A stretch of 32,466 nt of DNA from an uncultured Selenomonadales bacterium (GTDB lineage Bacteria; Bacillota; Negativicutes; Acidaminococcales; Acidaminococcaceae): contig OMYP01000019.1 of assembly GCA_900315345.1 (NCBI GenBank), positions 1 through 32,466 of the forward strand, given 5' to 3'. Shown one piece after another: positions 7,968 to 16,704 of this stretch. How positions within the stretch are numbered: position 1 is the first letter of the stretch; every line of letters begins with the position of its first letter. A program made the translations under genes and the position numbers. A model generated the notes under the pieces. That model saw only the letters and a list, made by a program, of their open reading frames with translations, made no database searches and was not told where the DNA came from.

Positions 7968-10571
7968 ATGGCAAATGAACTGACGCCCATGATGCAGCAG
8001 TATCTTGATTTTAAAAACCAGTATCAGGATGAGCTGCTGTTTTATCGGAGCGGTGATTTTTATGAACTTTTCTTTGAAGACGCGAAAACGGCGTCCCGGG
8101 AGCTGGGGCTTACCCTCACCGGCCGTAACGGTGGGCTGGAGGAGCGGATCCCCATGTGCGGGGTGCCTTATCATTCAGTGGAACCTTATATTGCCAAGTT
8201 AATTAAAAAGGGTTTCCGGGTGGCTATCTGCGAGCAGATGGAGGATCCGAAACTGGCCAAAGGCCTGGTGAAGCGGGAAGTCATTAAAGTAATTACGCCG
8301 GGGACCACTTTGAACGAATCTCTGCTGGAAGAAGAAGGCAACCGGTACCTGGTGTACCTGCAGGAGGACGACGGCGTCCTCTGTCTGGCCCTAGCGGATG
8401 TTTCCACCGGGGAATGCCGCTGGTTTACAGCCAACGGCAGCGAGCGGCTGTTGGCGGTGGAAGAACAGCTGTTCCGGCTGCAGCCTTCGGAAATTGTGTT
8501 AAAGAGCGGCATTGAACAGTGGGAGGCACTGGAAGGCTGGATCAAAACCAAACTTCAGGACTGTCTCTATTCCTTTTATGAACCTGTCGGCGCGGCGGAA
8601 GATTTTGTGCAAAAACATTTCGGGCAGGTAACGCTGGATCCCCTGGTGTATTCGTCCGTGGGGAATTTGTTATCCTATCTCCATGCAACCATGATGACGG
8701 ACCTGTCCCAGATCAACCGGCTGGAGCGTATTACCACGGAGCAGTTCATGAATCTGGATGCTACGGCTATCCGGAATCTGGAACTGATCAAAAACATGCG
8801 GGACGGGGGCAAAAAGGGCACGTTGCTTGACATTCTGGATTTTACGGGAACCTCCATGGGTTCCCGCTGCCTGCGGAACTGGATCGAATGCCCCCTGCTG
8901 GATATGATAAAAATACGGGAACGGCAGGACGCGGTAGAAGAATTGGTAATGAACCCGGCCCTGCGGGACGGCCTGCAGGAAAGCCTGAAGGAAGTATACG
9001 ATTTGGAGCGGATCCTGTCCCGGCTGGAAGTGGGAAGTGCCAACGCCCGGGACATGGTGAGCCTGCGCTCTTCCCTGGCGGCGCTGCCCGGGCTGAAGGA
9101 AAAACTGCAGGGGGCCGGGAGCAGTCTGTTGCAGAAGCTTTCGGCTTCCGTCCATATGCACCGGGAAATCCATGATACGCTGGAAGCGGCCATTGTGGAC
9201 GAACCGCCTTTTACCATCCGGGAAGGGGGCATGATCCGGGACGGATACGACATGGAACTGGACGAGCTCCACGATATTGCCCGGAACAATTCCCAATGGA
9301 TGGCAAATTTTGAACAGAAGATCAAAGAATCCACCGGCATCAAAACCCTGAAGGTCGGCTTCAATAAAGTATTCGGTTATTACATCGAGGTCAGCAAAGG
9401 GCAATCCTCCTCCGTGCCTCCGGAATTTGTCCGGAAGCAGACCCTGGTCAATGCGGAGCGGTACATCGTTCCCGAGTTAAAAGATTTTGAAAATAAAATT
9501 TTAAGTGCCAAAGAAAAAATAGAGTCCCTGGAGTATTACCTGTTTAATAAGATCCGGGACGAGATCCGTCGGGTGATTCCGGAAATCCAGGATACGGCCC
9601 ATGCCCTGGCGAGGTTGGACGTGCTGGCTTCCCTGGCCTTGGCTGCGTTTAAATACGATTACCATCGGCCGGAACTGAACAACAAGGGGGAAATCCGGAT
9701 CCTGGATGGGCGGCATCCCGTAGTGGAACGGCTTCTGGACAGGGAAATTTTCGTGCCCAACAACGTCACATTAAATTCCACGGACGAACGGATGGTGATC
9801 ATTACCGGCCCTAATATGGCGGGCAAATCCACATACATGCGGCAGGTAGCCCTGCTGGTGCTCATGACCCAGATGGGCAGCTTTATTCCGGCCAGGAGTG
9901 CGGATATCTGCGCCGTGGACCGGATCTTTACCCGGGTAGGGGCCAGTGACGACCTGGCTACGGGGCAAAGCACCTTTATGATGGAAATGAACGAGGTAGC
10001 CCAGATTCTGAAGTACGCCACGAAAAATTCCCTGATCATCCTGGACGAGGTGGGCCGCGGCACCAGTACCTACGACGGCATGTCCATCGCCCGGGCGGTG
10101 ATGGAATACATACAGACGAAAATTAAAGCCAAGACCCTTTTCGCTACCCATTACCATGAACTGATCACTATGGAAAATGTGCTGGAAGGAATTAAGAATT
10201 ATTCCGTTGCCATCAAGGAACGGGGCAATGACATCGTTTTTCTGCGGCGCATCGTCCGGGGCGGCACGGACCGCAGCTACGGGGTCCATGTGGCCCGGCT
10301 GGCAGGCCTGCCGAAAAAGGTTATCGAACGGGCGGACGAGATTTTGGAAGAATACGATAAAAATAAAGGCTTTGTCTGTGAGGAGGCGCTGGCGTCCGAT
10401 AGGAAGCAAAAAGCGGAACCGGCTCCGGATATGGGCATGGGTTCCCTGTTCATGAGCGCCCTTCAGACAGAGCTGTTGCAGCTGGATGTAATGAGCATGA
10501 CTCCCATCGAGGCCATGAATGCTTTGTACAAACTGCAGCAGGAAGCGAAGAAGGAAAGTGGTATAGCATGA
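7968..10571 (+). CDS. mutS: DNA mismatch repair ATPase MutS
   Basis: MutS recognises base mismatches and small loops and recruits MutL. The 867-residue protein has the mismatch-binding Phe-X-Glu motif in GDFYELF (F31, E33), then connector, lever and clamp regions, and the C-terminal ABC-type ATPase with Walker A GPNMAGKS (about 614-621), the STFMMEM segment, Walker B IILDEVGRGTS and ATHYHEL. Length is normal for MutS1. I chose the ATG at 7968 because GGGAGGA lies 5 bases upstream; the frame stays open about 95 codons further upstream inside miaB, but that part is antiparallel to nothing and reads as out-of-frame miaB. The stop overlaps the mutL start (ATGA), so MutS and MutL are translationally coupled. 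Confidence 0.97.
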   Translation: MANELTPMMQQYLDFKNQYQDELLFYRSGDFYELFFEDAKTASRELGLTLTGRNGGLEERIPMCGVPYHSVEPYIAKLIKKGFRVAICEQMEDPKLAKGLVKREVIKVITPGTTLNESLLEEEGNRYLVYLQEDDGVLCLALADVSTGECRWFTANGSERLLAVEEQLFRLQPSEIVLKSGIEQWEALEGWIKTKLQDCLYSFYEPVGAAEDFVQKHFGQVTLDPLVYSSVGNLLSYLHATMMTDLSQINRLERITTEQFMNLDATAIRNLELIKNMRDGGKKGTLLDILDFTGTSMGSRCLRNWIECPLLDMIKIRERQDAVEELVMNPALRDGLQESLKEVYDLERILSRLEVGSANARDMVSLRSSLAALPGLKEKLQGAGSSLLQKLSASVHMHREIHDTLEAAIVDEPPFTIREGGMIRDGYDMELDELHDIARNNSQWMANFEQKIKESTGIKTLKVGFNKVFGYYIEVSKGQSSSVPPEFVRKQTLVNAERYIVPELKDFENKILSAKEKIESLEYYLFNKIRDEIRRVIPEIQDTAHALARLDVLASLALAAFKYDYHRPELNNKGEIRILDGRHPVVERLLDREIFVPNNVTLNSTDERMVIITGPNMAGKSTYMRQVALLVLMTQMGSFIPARSADICAVDRIFTRVGASDDLATGQSTFMMEMNEVAQILKYATKNSLIILDEVGRGTSTYDGMSIARAVMEYIQTKIKAKTLFATHYHELITMENVLEGIKNYSVAIKERGNDIVFLRRIVRGGTDRSYGVHVARLAGLPKKVIERADEILEEYDKNKGFVCEEALASDRKQKAEPAPDMGMGSLFMSALQTELLQLDVMSMTPIEAMNALYKLQQEAKKESGIA

Positions 10572-12691
10572 TACAGGAAGCGGAAGTCCGTTTACTGGAC
10601 ACCAATACGTCCAATCAGATTGCTGCCGGAGAGGTTGTGGAAAAACCGGCTTCGGTGGTGAAGGAACTGGTGGAGAATGCTCTGGACGCGGGAGCGGACA
10701 GTATTGATGTAACGATTTTTGAAGGCGGTACGGAATATATCCGGGTAGCGGATAACGGCTGCGGCATGACGGAACAGAACGCCCGGATGGCCCTGAAGCG
10801 CCACGCTACCAGCAAGATACGGGCGGTGGATGACCTGCGGAGTCTCCGCACCCTGGGGTTCCGGGGAGAGGCCCTGCCCAGCATTGCCTCCGTGTCCCGG
10901 TTTGAGATGCTGACCCGTCCCCTTGAAGCGGACCTTGCCACGTCCATTAAGGTAAATGGAGGCGAGGACGAAGAGTGCATCCAGACGGGCGGTGCTCCCG
11001 GCACTACCATCATTGTGCGGGATCTTTTTTACAATGTGCCTGCCCGCCGTAAATTTTTGAAGACCATATCCACGGAAGGCCGGTACATTACGGAGTTGCT
11101 GACCCGTATCGCACTGGCCCGGCCGGACGTGCGGTTCCGGCTTACCAGCAACGAGAAAGAGGTTATGGTGACCCCGGGGCTGGGAAACCTGAAGGATACC
11201 ATCACTGCTTTATATGGAAAGAAAGTTTCCGACGACCTGCTGCCGGTAAAACTGGAGGGTGTGTTCGCGGATGTTTCCGTAACAGGGTTCATCGGAAAGC
11301 CTACTCTGCTGAAAGGCACCCGGGGATGGCAGACGATTCTGGTGAACGGCCGCAGCGTCAACAATATGATGATCAGCAAGGCTATCGAACATGCCTACCA
11401 GTCCCAGATTCCCAAGCGGGGCTTTGCCTTTGCGGTGCTGGACATCCGGGTGGATCCGGCGGCCATAGACGTAAATGTGCATCCCCAAAAAAGTGAAATT
11501 AAGTTCAGCGACGAAAGCGTTGTCTATAAAGCGGTGTACCGGGCTTTGACCGAAGCCCTGACCAGACCCATGCACGCGGAAAAGGAAGAGGGGCTGCAGG
11601 AGCAGAACCGGCAGGCCCTGGCTTCTGTGCTGGAACGGGCGGAGCAGGGTACGGATGCCTTGCAAAGAAATGCCGTTGCAGGGGAAGCTGCCCCGCTGCA
11701 ATACGGATTCCCCGGGCAGGGCTTGCAGCAAATGGCGAAAGACCAGCAAAACATGTTTGGTGATGTAACGGAAAAGGGAAGGCAGGGACATCTGAACCGG
11801 GATTTCGGAGAAGATGCGGCCTTCTATGGAAAGTCTGGCAGTTTTGGAGCAACGTACGGTACGGGGAAATACGGAAATGCATACGGAGCATCCCGTACGG
11901 GCGGGGAAGGAGCCTTTCATTCAGGGCAGGGAAACTGGCGGCCAACGGGCAGAGAATACGGGGAAGATTCCCCGAAGGAACCGGTCTACAGTTTAAGCGA
12001 GGCGCGCAGGCTTATGGAGGAACAGGGAACTTTTCCTCCGGAACCGGCCATTACCCTCCAGGCGGCGGGACAGGATACCCTGGAAACCATCTGGCCCATC
12101 GGCCAGGTGGACAAGACTTTCATTATTGCCCAATCGGAGGATACCCTGTATCTTATCGACCAGCATGCGGCCCACGAGCGTATTTTGTATGACAAACTGG
12201 TGCTGAGCCACAACGACATTTCTGCCCAGCAGCTGCTGATTCCCCTGTATATTACCCTGCAGCCGGAGGACGTGGAACTGCTGGAGCAGTATCACGATGA
12301 ATTTTACAGGCTGGGGGCGGACATTACCACTGCCGGGGAAAATACCGTGCGGGTGGCCAGCCTGCCCAGCGATATCCGCAACGAAGATGCGGAAGATTAT
12401 ATTAGAGAAATCGCACAGTACCTGCGGGAGCATCGCAGACCTCAGGCCAGCGAGCTACGGCAGGATGTACTGCACATGACGGCCTGCCGGGCGGCCATCA
12501 AGGCCGGGGAAGTGCTGAACATGCGGCAGATGCGGCAGCTGATCATCGACCTGTGCAACACCACCCATCCCTTTACCTGTCCCCATGGCCGGCCCTGCAT
12601 GATCGCGGTGACCAGCGGCGAATTGTACAAAATGTTCAAACGTACCGGTTTCGACCTGCCGGGGAAGAACGAGGCGCCTTATGACAGGTGA
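10568..12691 (+). CDS. mutL: DNA mismatch repair endonuclease MutL
   Basis: MutL couples mismatch recognition to strand incision. The N-terminal GHKL ATPase shows NQIAAGEVVEKPASVVKELV, ENALDAGA, VADNGCGM, RHATSKI and GFRGEAL. The C-terminal domain has the nicking-endonuclease motif region DQHAAHERILYD starting at D531, plus ACRAAIKAGE and TCPHGRP, which carry metal-binding residues. In the motif DQHA-x2-E-x4-E the last Glu is Asp here. The linker (about 335-490) is long, low in complexity and rich in Gly, Tyr and Gln, with repeated Tyr-Gly pairs near 415-445, and is probably disordered. At 707 residues it is at the long end because of this linker. The first four bases overlap mutS. Confidence 0.97.
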   Translation: MIQEAEVRLLDTNTSNQIAAGEVVEKPASVVKELVENALDAGADSIDVTIFEGGTEYIRVADNGCGMTEQNARMALKRHATSKIRAVDDLRSLRTLGFRGEALPSIASVSRFEMLTRPLEADLATSIKVNGGEDEECIQTGGAPGTTIIVRDLFYNVPARRKFLKTISTEGRYITELLTRIALARPDVRFRLTSNEKEVMVTPGLGNLKDTITALYGKKVSDDLLPVKLEGVFADVSVTGFIGKPTLLKGTRGWQTILVNGRSVNNMMISKAIEHAYQSQIPKRGFAFAVLDIRVDPAAIDVNVHPQKSEIKFSDESVVYKAVYRALTEALTRPMHAEKEEGLQEQNRQALASVLERAEQGTDALQRNAVAGEAAPLQYGFPGQGLQQMAKDQQNMFGDVTEKGRQGHLNRDFGEDAAFYGKSGSFGATYGTGKYGNAYGASRTGGEGAFHSGQGNWRPTGREYGEDSPKEPVYSLSEARRLMEEQGTFPPEPAITLQAAGQDTLETIWPIGQVDKTFIIAQSEDTLYLIDQHAAHERILYDKLVLSHNDISAQQLLIPLYITLQPEDVELLEQYHDEFYRLGADITTAGENTVRVASLPSDIRNEDAEDYIREIAQYLREHRRPQASELRQDVLHMTACRAAIKAGEVLNMRQMRQLIIDLCNTTHPFTCPHGRPCMIAVTSGELYKMFKRTGFDLPGKNEAPYDR

Positions 12692-12816
12692 GGCGATCCC
12701 GGAATTGTCATCAGAATTTATTTATAAAAAGAATGCAAGGGCATATTTTGGACTGAAGAAGCATTAAAAAATTTTTAGGCCCGGGATGCCAGCATAAAAT
12801 CCTATGAGTAAAATAT

Positions 12817-13605
12817 ATGAAAGAAATAAAATTTGCGGTAACAAGCAATAAAAACGATAACCGCAAAATGATCATCCAGGCAAAATCCTGGGCGGAAGAA
12901 CTGCAGGTTCCCTATGCGCCCCGTTACGAAAACGGATCCCTGGACGCCATGCTGGAGGATTTTCAGCTGGATGCCCTGCTTATTGCCAGCAAAAAGGGAC
13001 CGCAGATTTATACAAAGGAAGGCATGCTCTTCTACCATCCGGGTCTGGGCAAGGTGCGCTGGCAGCGTGTGATGCAGCGGCATGAAAACGATAATTTCCT
13101 CACGGCCCTGAATGTCCGGCCAGGCCAGCGGGTGCTGGACTGCACCGTGGGACTGGCGGCCGACGCGCTGCTGGCTTCCTGCGCCGTAGGGGAGGCCGGG
13201 AAAGTAGTGGGGCTGGAAGCTTCCCTTCCGTTATGGTTCCTTACCAGCCGCGGGGTTCAGGCTTACAGGGGAACCATTCCGAAACTTGCCAGGGATCTGC
13301 ACCGGGTGGAAATCATCCACGGGGAAGCATCTGCTTATCTGCAGTCCCTGCCGGAAGACAGTTTTGACGCGGTATATTTTGATCCCATGTTCCGCCAGCC
13401 TGTACGTAGTTCTTCGGAAATGACGCCCCTGCGCCCTCTTGCTTACGGCGAACCCCTGAGGCCGGAAACGGTGGAGCTTGCCTTAAAGGCGGCGCCCCGG
13501 GTGGTCATCAAGGAGCGGGGCCTGGATATTCTGAAAGAATACGGCTGTACGGAATTTGTGGGAACGAAATACAGTGCGGTTCGGTTCGGCATACGGACAC
13601 GGTAG
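12817..13605 (+). CDS. Class I SAM-dependent methyltransferase, RsmJ-like
   Basis: This 262-residue protein has a Rossmann methyltransferase core: motif I is VLDCTVGLAADALL (about 108-121), followed by an acidic motif II (VVGLEAS), and the active-site-like segment VYFDPMFRQPV (about 186-196). Asp-Pro-Met-Phe resembles the DPMFP motif of RsmJ, which makes m2G1516 in 16S rRNA, so an rRNA or other nucleic-acid target is likely, but the exact base cannot be given. A small N-terminal domain (about 1-90) precedes the core. The ATG at 12817 lacks a strong ribosome-binding site. A methyltransferase of this kind commonly sits between mutL and miaA in Firmicutes. Confidence 0.75.
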   Translation: MKEIKFAVTSNKNDNRKMIIQAKSWAEELQVPYAPRYENGSLDAMLEDFQLDALLIASKKGPQIYTKEGMLFYHPGLGKVRWQRVMQRHENDNFLTALNVRPGQRVLDCTVGLAADALLASCAVGEAGKVVGLEASLPLWFLTSRGVQAYRGTIPKLARDLHRVEIIHGEASAYLQSLPEDSFDAVYFDPMFRQPVRSSSEMTPLRPLAYGEPLRPETVELALKAAPRVVIKERGLDILKEYGCTEFVGTKYSAVRFGIRTR

Positions 13606-13708
13606 CAGGGCTGTCTATTTTTGAAATCAGTCCGGAGGCCGGAAAAAAGCGCGCCGGAGTTAACAATATAAGCTGAAAAAACAGACTGGATTGGAAAGGT
13701 TTTTCATT

Positions 13709-14641
13709 TTGCCAAAAGAAAAAGTTGCAGTGATTTTAGGCCCTACGGCCACCGGGAAGAGCCATTGCGCCATAGCGCTGGCTAAAAAGTTCGGCGGCGA
13801 GATCATCTCCGGGGACAGCATGCTGGTCTACCGGCAGATGGATATCGGCACGGCCAAGCCGTCAAAGGAAGAACTGGAAACGGTTCCCCACCATCTGGTA
13901 AATATTTTGCCCCCTGACGGGGAATACAGCGTGGCAGATTTCCAGCAGCAGGCATCACAATTAATTCGTGACATAACGGGACGGGGCAGACTTCCCATAC
14001 TGGCAGGAGGTACCGGCCTGTATATCAAGGCTTTGCTGGAAGATTACCGCTTCAGCGGGGTAGATGGAAATCCTGAATTGCGCCGGGAGCTGGAAGCCTT
14101 TGCAGAAACCAGAGGAGCGGAAGCCCTGCATGAGCGTCTGCAAAAGCAAGACCCGGCGGCTGCGGCACGGCTCCACCCTAACGATGTGCGTCGGGTAGTC
14201 AGGGCGTTAGAGTCGGCTCTGTCAGGCGAGACTGTTTCCCTTGAGAAAATGGATGAACTGAAATACGACGCACTGGTCTTCGGTCTGTCCATGGAAAGGG
14301 ATTTCCTGTACCAACGGATCAACCAGCGGGTGGACCGGATGCTTTCGGATGGGCTGGAGGAAGAGGTGCGCTGCCTGTTGCAGGCCGGCGTTCCCGCCGG
14401 CTGCCTTTCCATGAAAAGCCTGGGATACCGCCAGATGGCAGAGTATCTGGCCGGGAAATGCGATTACGAAACCGCGGTGGATAATATAAAAAAAGGAACC
14501 CGCCATTTTGCAAAGCGGCAGATCACCTGGTATAAAAAGATGCCCTATGTACAATGGTATACCGTCGAAAGGGACCTAAACTATGAAAAAATTGTATCAG
14601 ATATGGCGGTTGCCCTTGAGAAAAAATGGAAAAGGTTGTAA
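13709..14641 (+). CDS. miaA: tRNA dimethylallyltransferase MiaA
   Basis: MiaA transfers the dimethylallyl group to N6 of A37 in tRNAs reading UNN codons; MiaB (6.5 kb) then adds the methylthio group. The protein begins with the P-loop GPTATGKS (about 11-18), followed by DSMLVYRQMDIGTAKPS, GGTGLYIKALL and the Arg-rich RVVRALE region, with TRHFAKRQITWYKKM near the C-terminus, all characteristic of MiaA. I prefer the TTG at 13709 (310 residues) because GGAAAGG at 13693-13699 lies about 9 bases before it. A TTG at 13691 would add six residues but would place that site inside the gene. The last codons overlap the predicted hfq promoter. Confidence 0.95.
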   Translation: MPKEKVAVILGPTATGKSHCAIALAKKFGGEIISGDSMLVYRQMDIGTAKPSKEELETVPHHLVNILPPDGEYSVADFQQQASQLIRDITGRGRLPILAGGTGLYIKALLEDYRFSGVDGNPELRRELEAFAETRGAEALHERLQKQDPAAAARLHPNDVRRVVRALESALSGETVSLEKMDELKYDALVFGLSMERDFLYQRINQRVDRMLSDGLEEEVRCLLQAGVPAGCLSMKSLGYRQMAEYLAGKCDYETAVDNIKKGTRHFAKRQITWYKKMPYVQWYTVERDLNYEKIVSDMAVALEKKWKRL

Positions 14642-14644
14642 AAT
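14616..14644 (+). promoter_or_regulatory. Promoter of hfq, inside the end of miaA
   Basis: TTGAGA (14616-14621), exactly 17 bases, TAAAAT (14639-14644) form a good housekeeping-sigma promoter. Transcription would start near 14651 and give a leader of about 110 bases before hfq. Confidence 0.7.
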
Positions 14645-14676
14645 CTAATATACTGAATTATTACAGTGGGTATGTA

Positions 14677-14704
14677 TTCCCTGCCGTTGGTCTGCGGCAG
14701 GGAA
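14677..14704 (+). promoter_or_regulatory. Stable stem-loop in the hfq leader
   Basis: Perfect 10-bp stem (TTCCCTGCCG / CGGCAGGGAA) with an 8-base loop TTGGTCTG. No U-tract follows, so it is not a classical terminator for miaA. It lies about 57 bases before the hfq start and could influence mRNA stability or Hfq-dependent autoregulation. Confidence 0.6.
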
Positions 14705-14761
14705 CTGTTAGATAACACTTCTTGAAGATATCGGCGTATCAGAGAAAAGGAGAAAAGAACA

Positions 14762-15025
14762 ATGACTAATACGACAAACAGCAAGACCATGATGAATTTA
14801 CAGGACAGCTTCCTGAACCATGTGCGCAAGGAAAACCTGCCTGTGGTGATCTACCTGGTGAACGGGTTCCAGATCCGGGGCATGGTTCGCGGTTTTGATA
14901 ATTTTACGGTAATTATTGAAAATGAAGGGAAGCAGCAGCTGGTTTACAAGCATGCCATTTCCACCATTTCCCCGGTAGCTAACATTACCATCATGCAGCC
15001 GGAAAAAGCGGAAAAGAAAGAATAA
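14762..15025 (+). CDS. hfq: RNA chaperone Hfq
   Basis: Hfq is the Sm-like hexameric RNA chaperone that pairs small RNAs with mRNAs. The 87-residue protein has the Sm1 strand region with Q14-D15-FLN-type start, LVNGFQIRG and VRGFDNFTV (about 32-50), and the Sm2 motif YKHAISTI (62-69), whose His is used for U-rich RNA binding. The C-terminal tail is short and Lys/Glu-rich, unlike the long tail of enterobacterial Hfq. GGAG lies nine bases before the ATG at 14762. Hfq follows miaA as in many bacteria, but a predicted promoter and leader hairpin suggest separate control. Confidence 0.97.
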   Translation: MTNTTNSKTMMNLQDSFLNHVRKENLPVVIYLVNGFQIRGMVRGFDNFTVIIENEGKQQLVYKHAISTISPVANITIMQPEKAEKKE

Positions 15026-15096
15026 GGAACAGTTCCCGGAAATAACGGGAATATCCCTGATCGGTAATTTCGTAAAGGACCGGGAAGGAAAAAAAC

Positions 15097-15984
15097 ATGG
15101 ATTATCTTTCATTATTTATGGAATATCTCCAGGTAGAGCTGGGGCTGGCGGAAAATACCCGGTTTTCCTATCAGCGGGACCTGCGTATATTCTGTAAGGC
15201 GTTAAAGATTCCGGAAGATAAGCTGGTCCAGGTCCAGCGGATCCAGATCATCAATTATATTACCGGCCTGAAGCTGCAGGGAAGGACGGCGGCTACCATC
15301 GCCAGGAAGCTGGCGGCCATCAAGGCCTTTTACCGTTTCATGATAACGGAAAACTACCTGCAGTCTGATCCGGCGGAAGCAGTAGAAGCGGGCACAAAAG
15401 GGGTACATTTGCCCAAGGTGCTGACAGAGCCGGAAATACAGGCGCTGCTGGAAGCCCCGGATATTTCCACGGCGGAAGGACTCCGGGACCGTACCATGCT
15501 GGAGATGCTTTATGCTACCGGCATGCGGGTATCGGAACTGGTGACGGTGAAAGCTGCCAGCGTGAACCTGGATATGCGCTATGTGATCGCCTTCGGCAAG
15601 GGTTCGAAGGAACGGATCGTGCCTCTGGGCAGCGTGGCCATAACCTATCTGCGAAAGTATCTGGCAGAAGGCCGGAACCACTTTCTGAAAGAAAATGAAA
15701 AAGATCCGGAGACCCTGTTTCTTGGATTGGGGGGCCAGGGCCTTACCCGGCAGCGGGTCTGGGAGATCATAAAGCAATACGGCAGGCAGGCTGGCATCAC
15801 AAAAATGATATCGCCTCACGTGTTGCGCCATTCCTTTGCCACCCATCTGCTGGATAACGGCGCCGACCTGCGCAGCGTCCAGGAGATGCTTGGCCATGCG
15901 GATATTTCAACAACTCAGATTTACACTCATTTAACCAATAAACGGCTGCGGTCTGTTTATGAAAAAGCCCATCCCCGGAAATAA
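15097..15984 (+). CDS. xerD: Tyrosine recombinase XerD (or XerC)
   Basis: Xer recombinases resolve chromosome dimers at dif sites. The 295-residue protein has the N-terminal SAM-like core-binding domain (about 1-90) and the catalytic domain with the full residue set: R144 in ATGMRVSEL, Lys in GKGSKER (about 170), H241 and R244 in SPHVLRHSF, H267 in LGHAD, and the nucleophile Y276 in IYTH. The size and GKGSKER loop suit a chromosomal Xer protein rather than a phage or transposon integrase, and no attachment site or cargo is seen nearby. XerC versus XerD cannot be settled from sequence alone. It follows hfq by 71 bases, which include a small stem-loop (15033-15051). Confidence 0.9.
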   Translation: MDYLSLFMEYLQVELGLAENTRFSYQRDLRIFCKALKIPEDKLVQVQRIQIINYITGLKLQGRTAATIARKLAAIKAFYRFMITENYLQSDPAEAVEAGTKGVHLPKVLTEPEIQALLEAPDISTAEGLRDRTMLEMLYATGMRVSELVTVKAASVNLDMRYVIAFGKGSKERIVPLGSVAITYLRKYLAEGRNHFLKENEKDPETLFLGLGGQGLTRQRVWEIIKQYGRQAGITKMISPHVLRHSFATHLLDNGADLRSVQEMLGHADISTTQIYTHLTNKRLRSVYEKAHPRK

Positions 15985-16008
15985 AGGGGAAAGAAAAGAG
16001 GAACATAT

Positions 16009-16632
16009 ATGCAGGACCAGCACAATTCCCATCAAAGTAATTCCGGCGGCGTGGGAATTTTTATATTATTTATTGTAATTTTGTTACTTATTGCGGGGGC
16101 CGCCGGCATGTTCTACGGATTCCTTAAACAGGAGAAACCGAAAGATCTGGCGGATACAACGGTGGAATCCTTTGACCTGATGGAAGAATCCAAGATAGCC
16201 CACAGGATCGTAGATGACGTACTGCTTGCGAAACGGGAGAACTGGCAGCTGCGGGATACGGAACGGCGGGAACATAAAGATATCCAGGACACTACCGGCG
16301 CCGATATCATCTGGACCGACCGGGAAGTAGCGGTTGGGGTTCCGGTCACAACGGATCTGGAAGGCGCCGCCCGCTGGGTGAAAGAGCATCTTCGTGATAC
16401 GGATGTTAAACTGATTGCCGAAAAAGAATCGGAATGGCACGATATGGATGCCTATAAACTGATGCTTGGCATTGCCGTAAAATCGGGAAAAGACAGTGAA
16501 CGGAAATTCCTCACTGATACAATCTACTTTTTCCATCACGGGAACCTGACCAACCGGGACATGGATATTCCCCGGGAGCCGGAGCCAAAAGATGGAAGAA
16601 AAGGGGATCCGGAAGAGGAAAAACAGCAATAA
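16009..16632 (+). CDS. Membrane-anchored protein of unknown function
   Basis: I do not recognise this 207-residue protein. After a short polar N-terminus (about 1-13) there is one strongly hydrophobic segment (about 14-38, FILFIVILLLIAGAAG), then a highly charged soluble part rich in Glu, Asp, Arg and Lys, ending in a Glu/Lys/Arg/Gln-rich tail. This suggests a single-pass anchor with the domain outside or inside, topology unknown. No cysteine pairs or catalytic motifs are visible. It starts 24 bases after xerD with GAGGA upstream of ATG 16009, so it is probably cotranscribed with xerD. Confidence 0.75.
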   Translation: MQDQHNSHQSNSGGVGIFILFIVILLLIAGAAGMFYGFLKQEKPKDLADTTVESFDLMEESKIAHRIVDDVLLAKRENWQLRDTERREHKDIQDTTGADIIWTDREVAVGVPVTTDLEGAARWVKEHLRDTDVKLIAEKESEWHDMDAYKLMLGIAVKSGKDSERKFLTDTIYFFHHGNLTNRDMDIPREPEPKDGRKGDPEEEKQQ

Positions 16633-16704
16633 ATACTGTTATTCAGTAGAATAAATAAACGTCGAGCGTATAGAGAGGCTTGAATCCATAATGGGGGATC
16701 GTTA

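Noticed and set aside
15033..15051. Terminator after hfq
   Set aside because: TTCCCG/CGGGAA forms a 6-bp stem, but no U-tract follows and xerD starts soon after.
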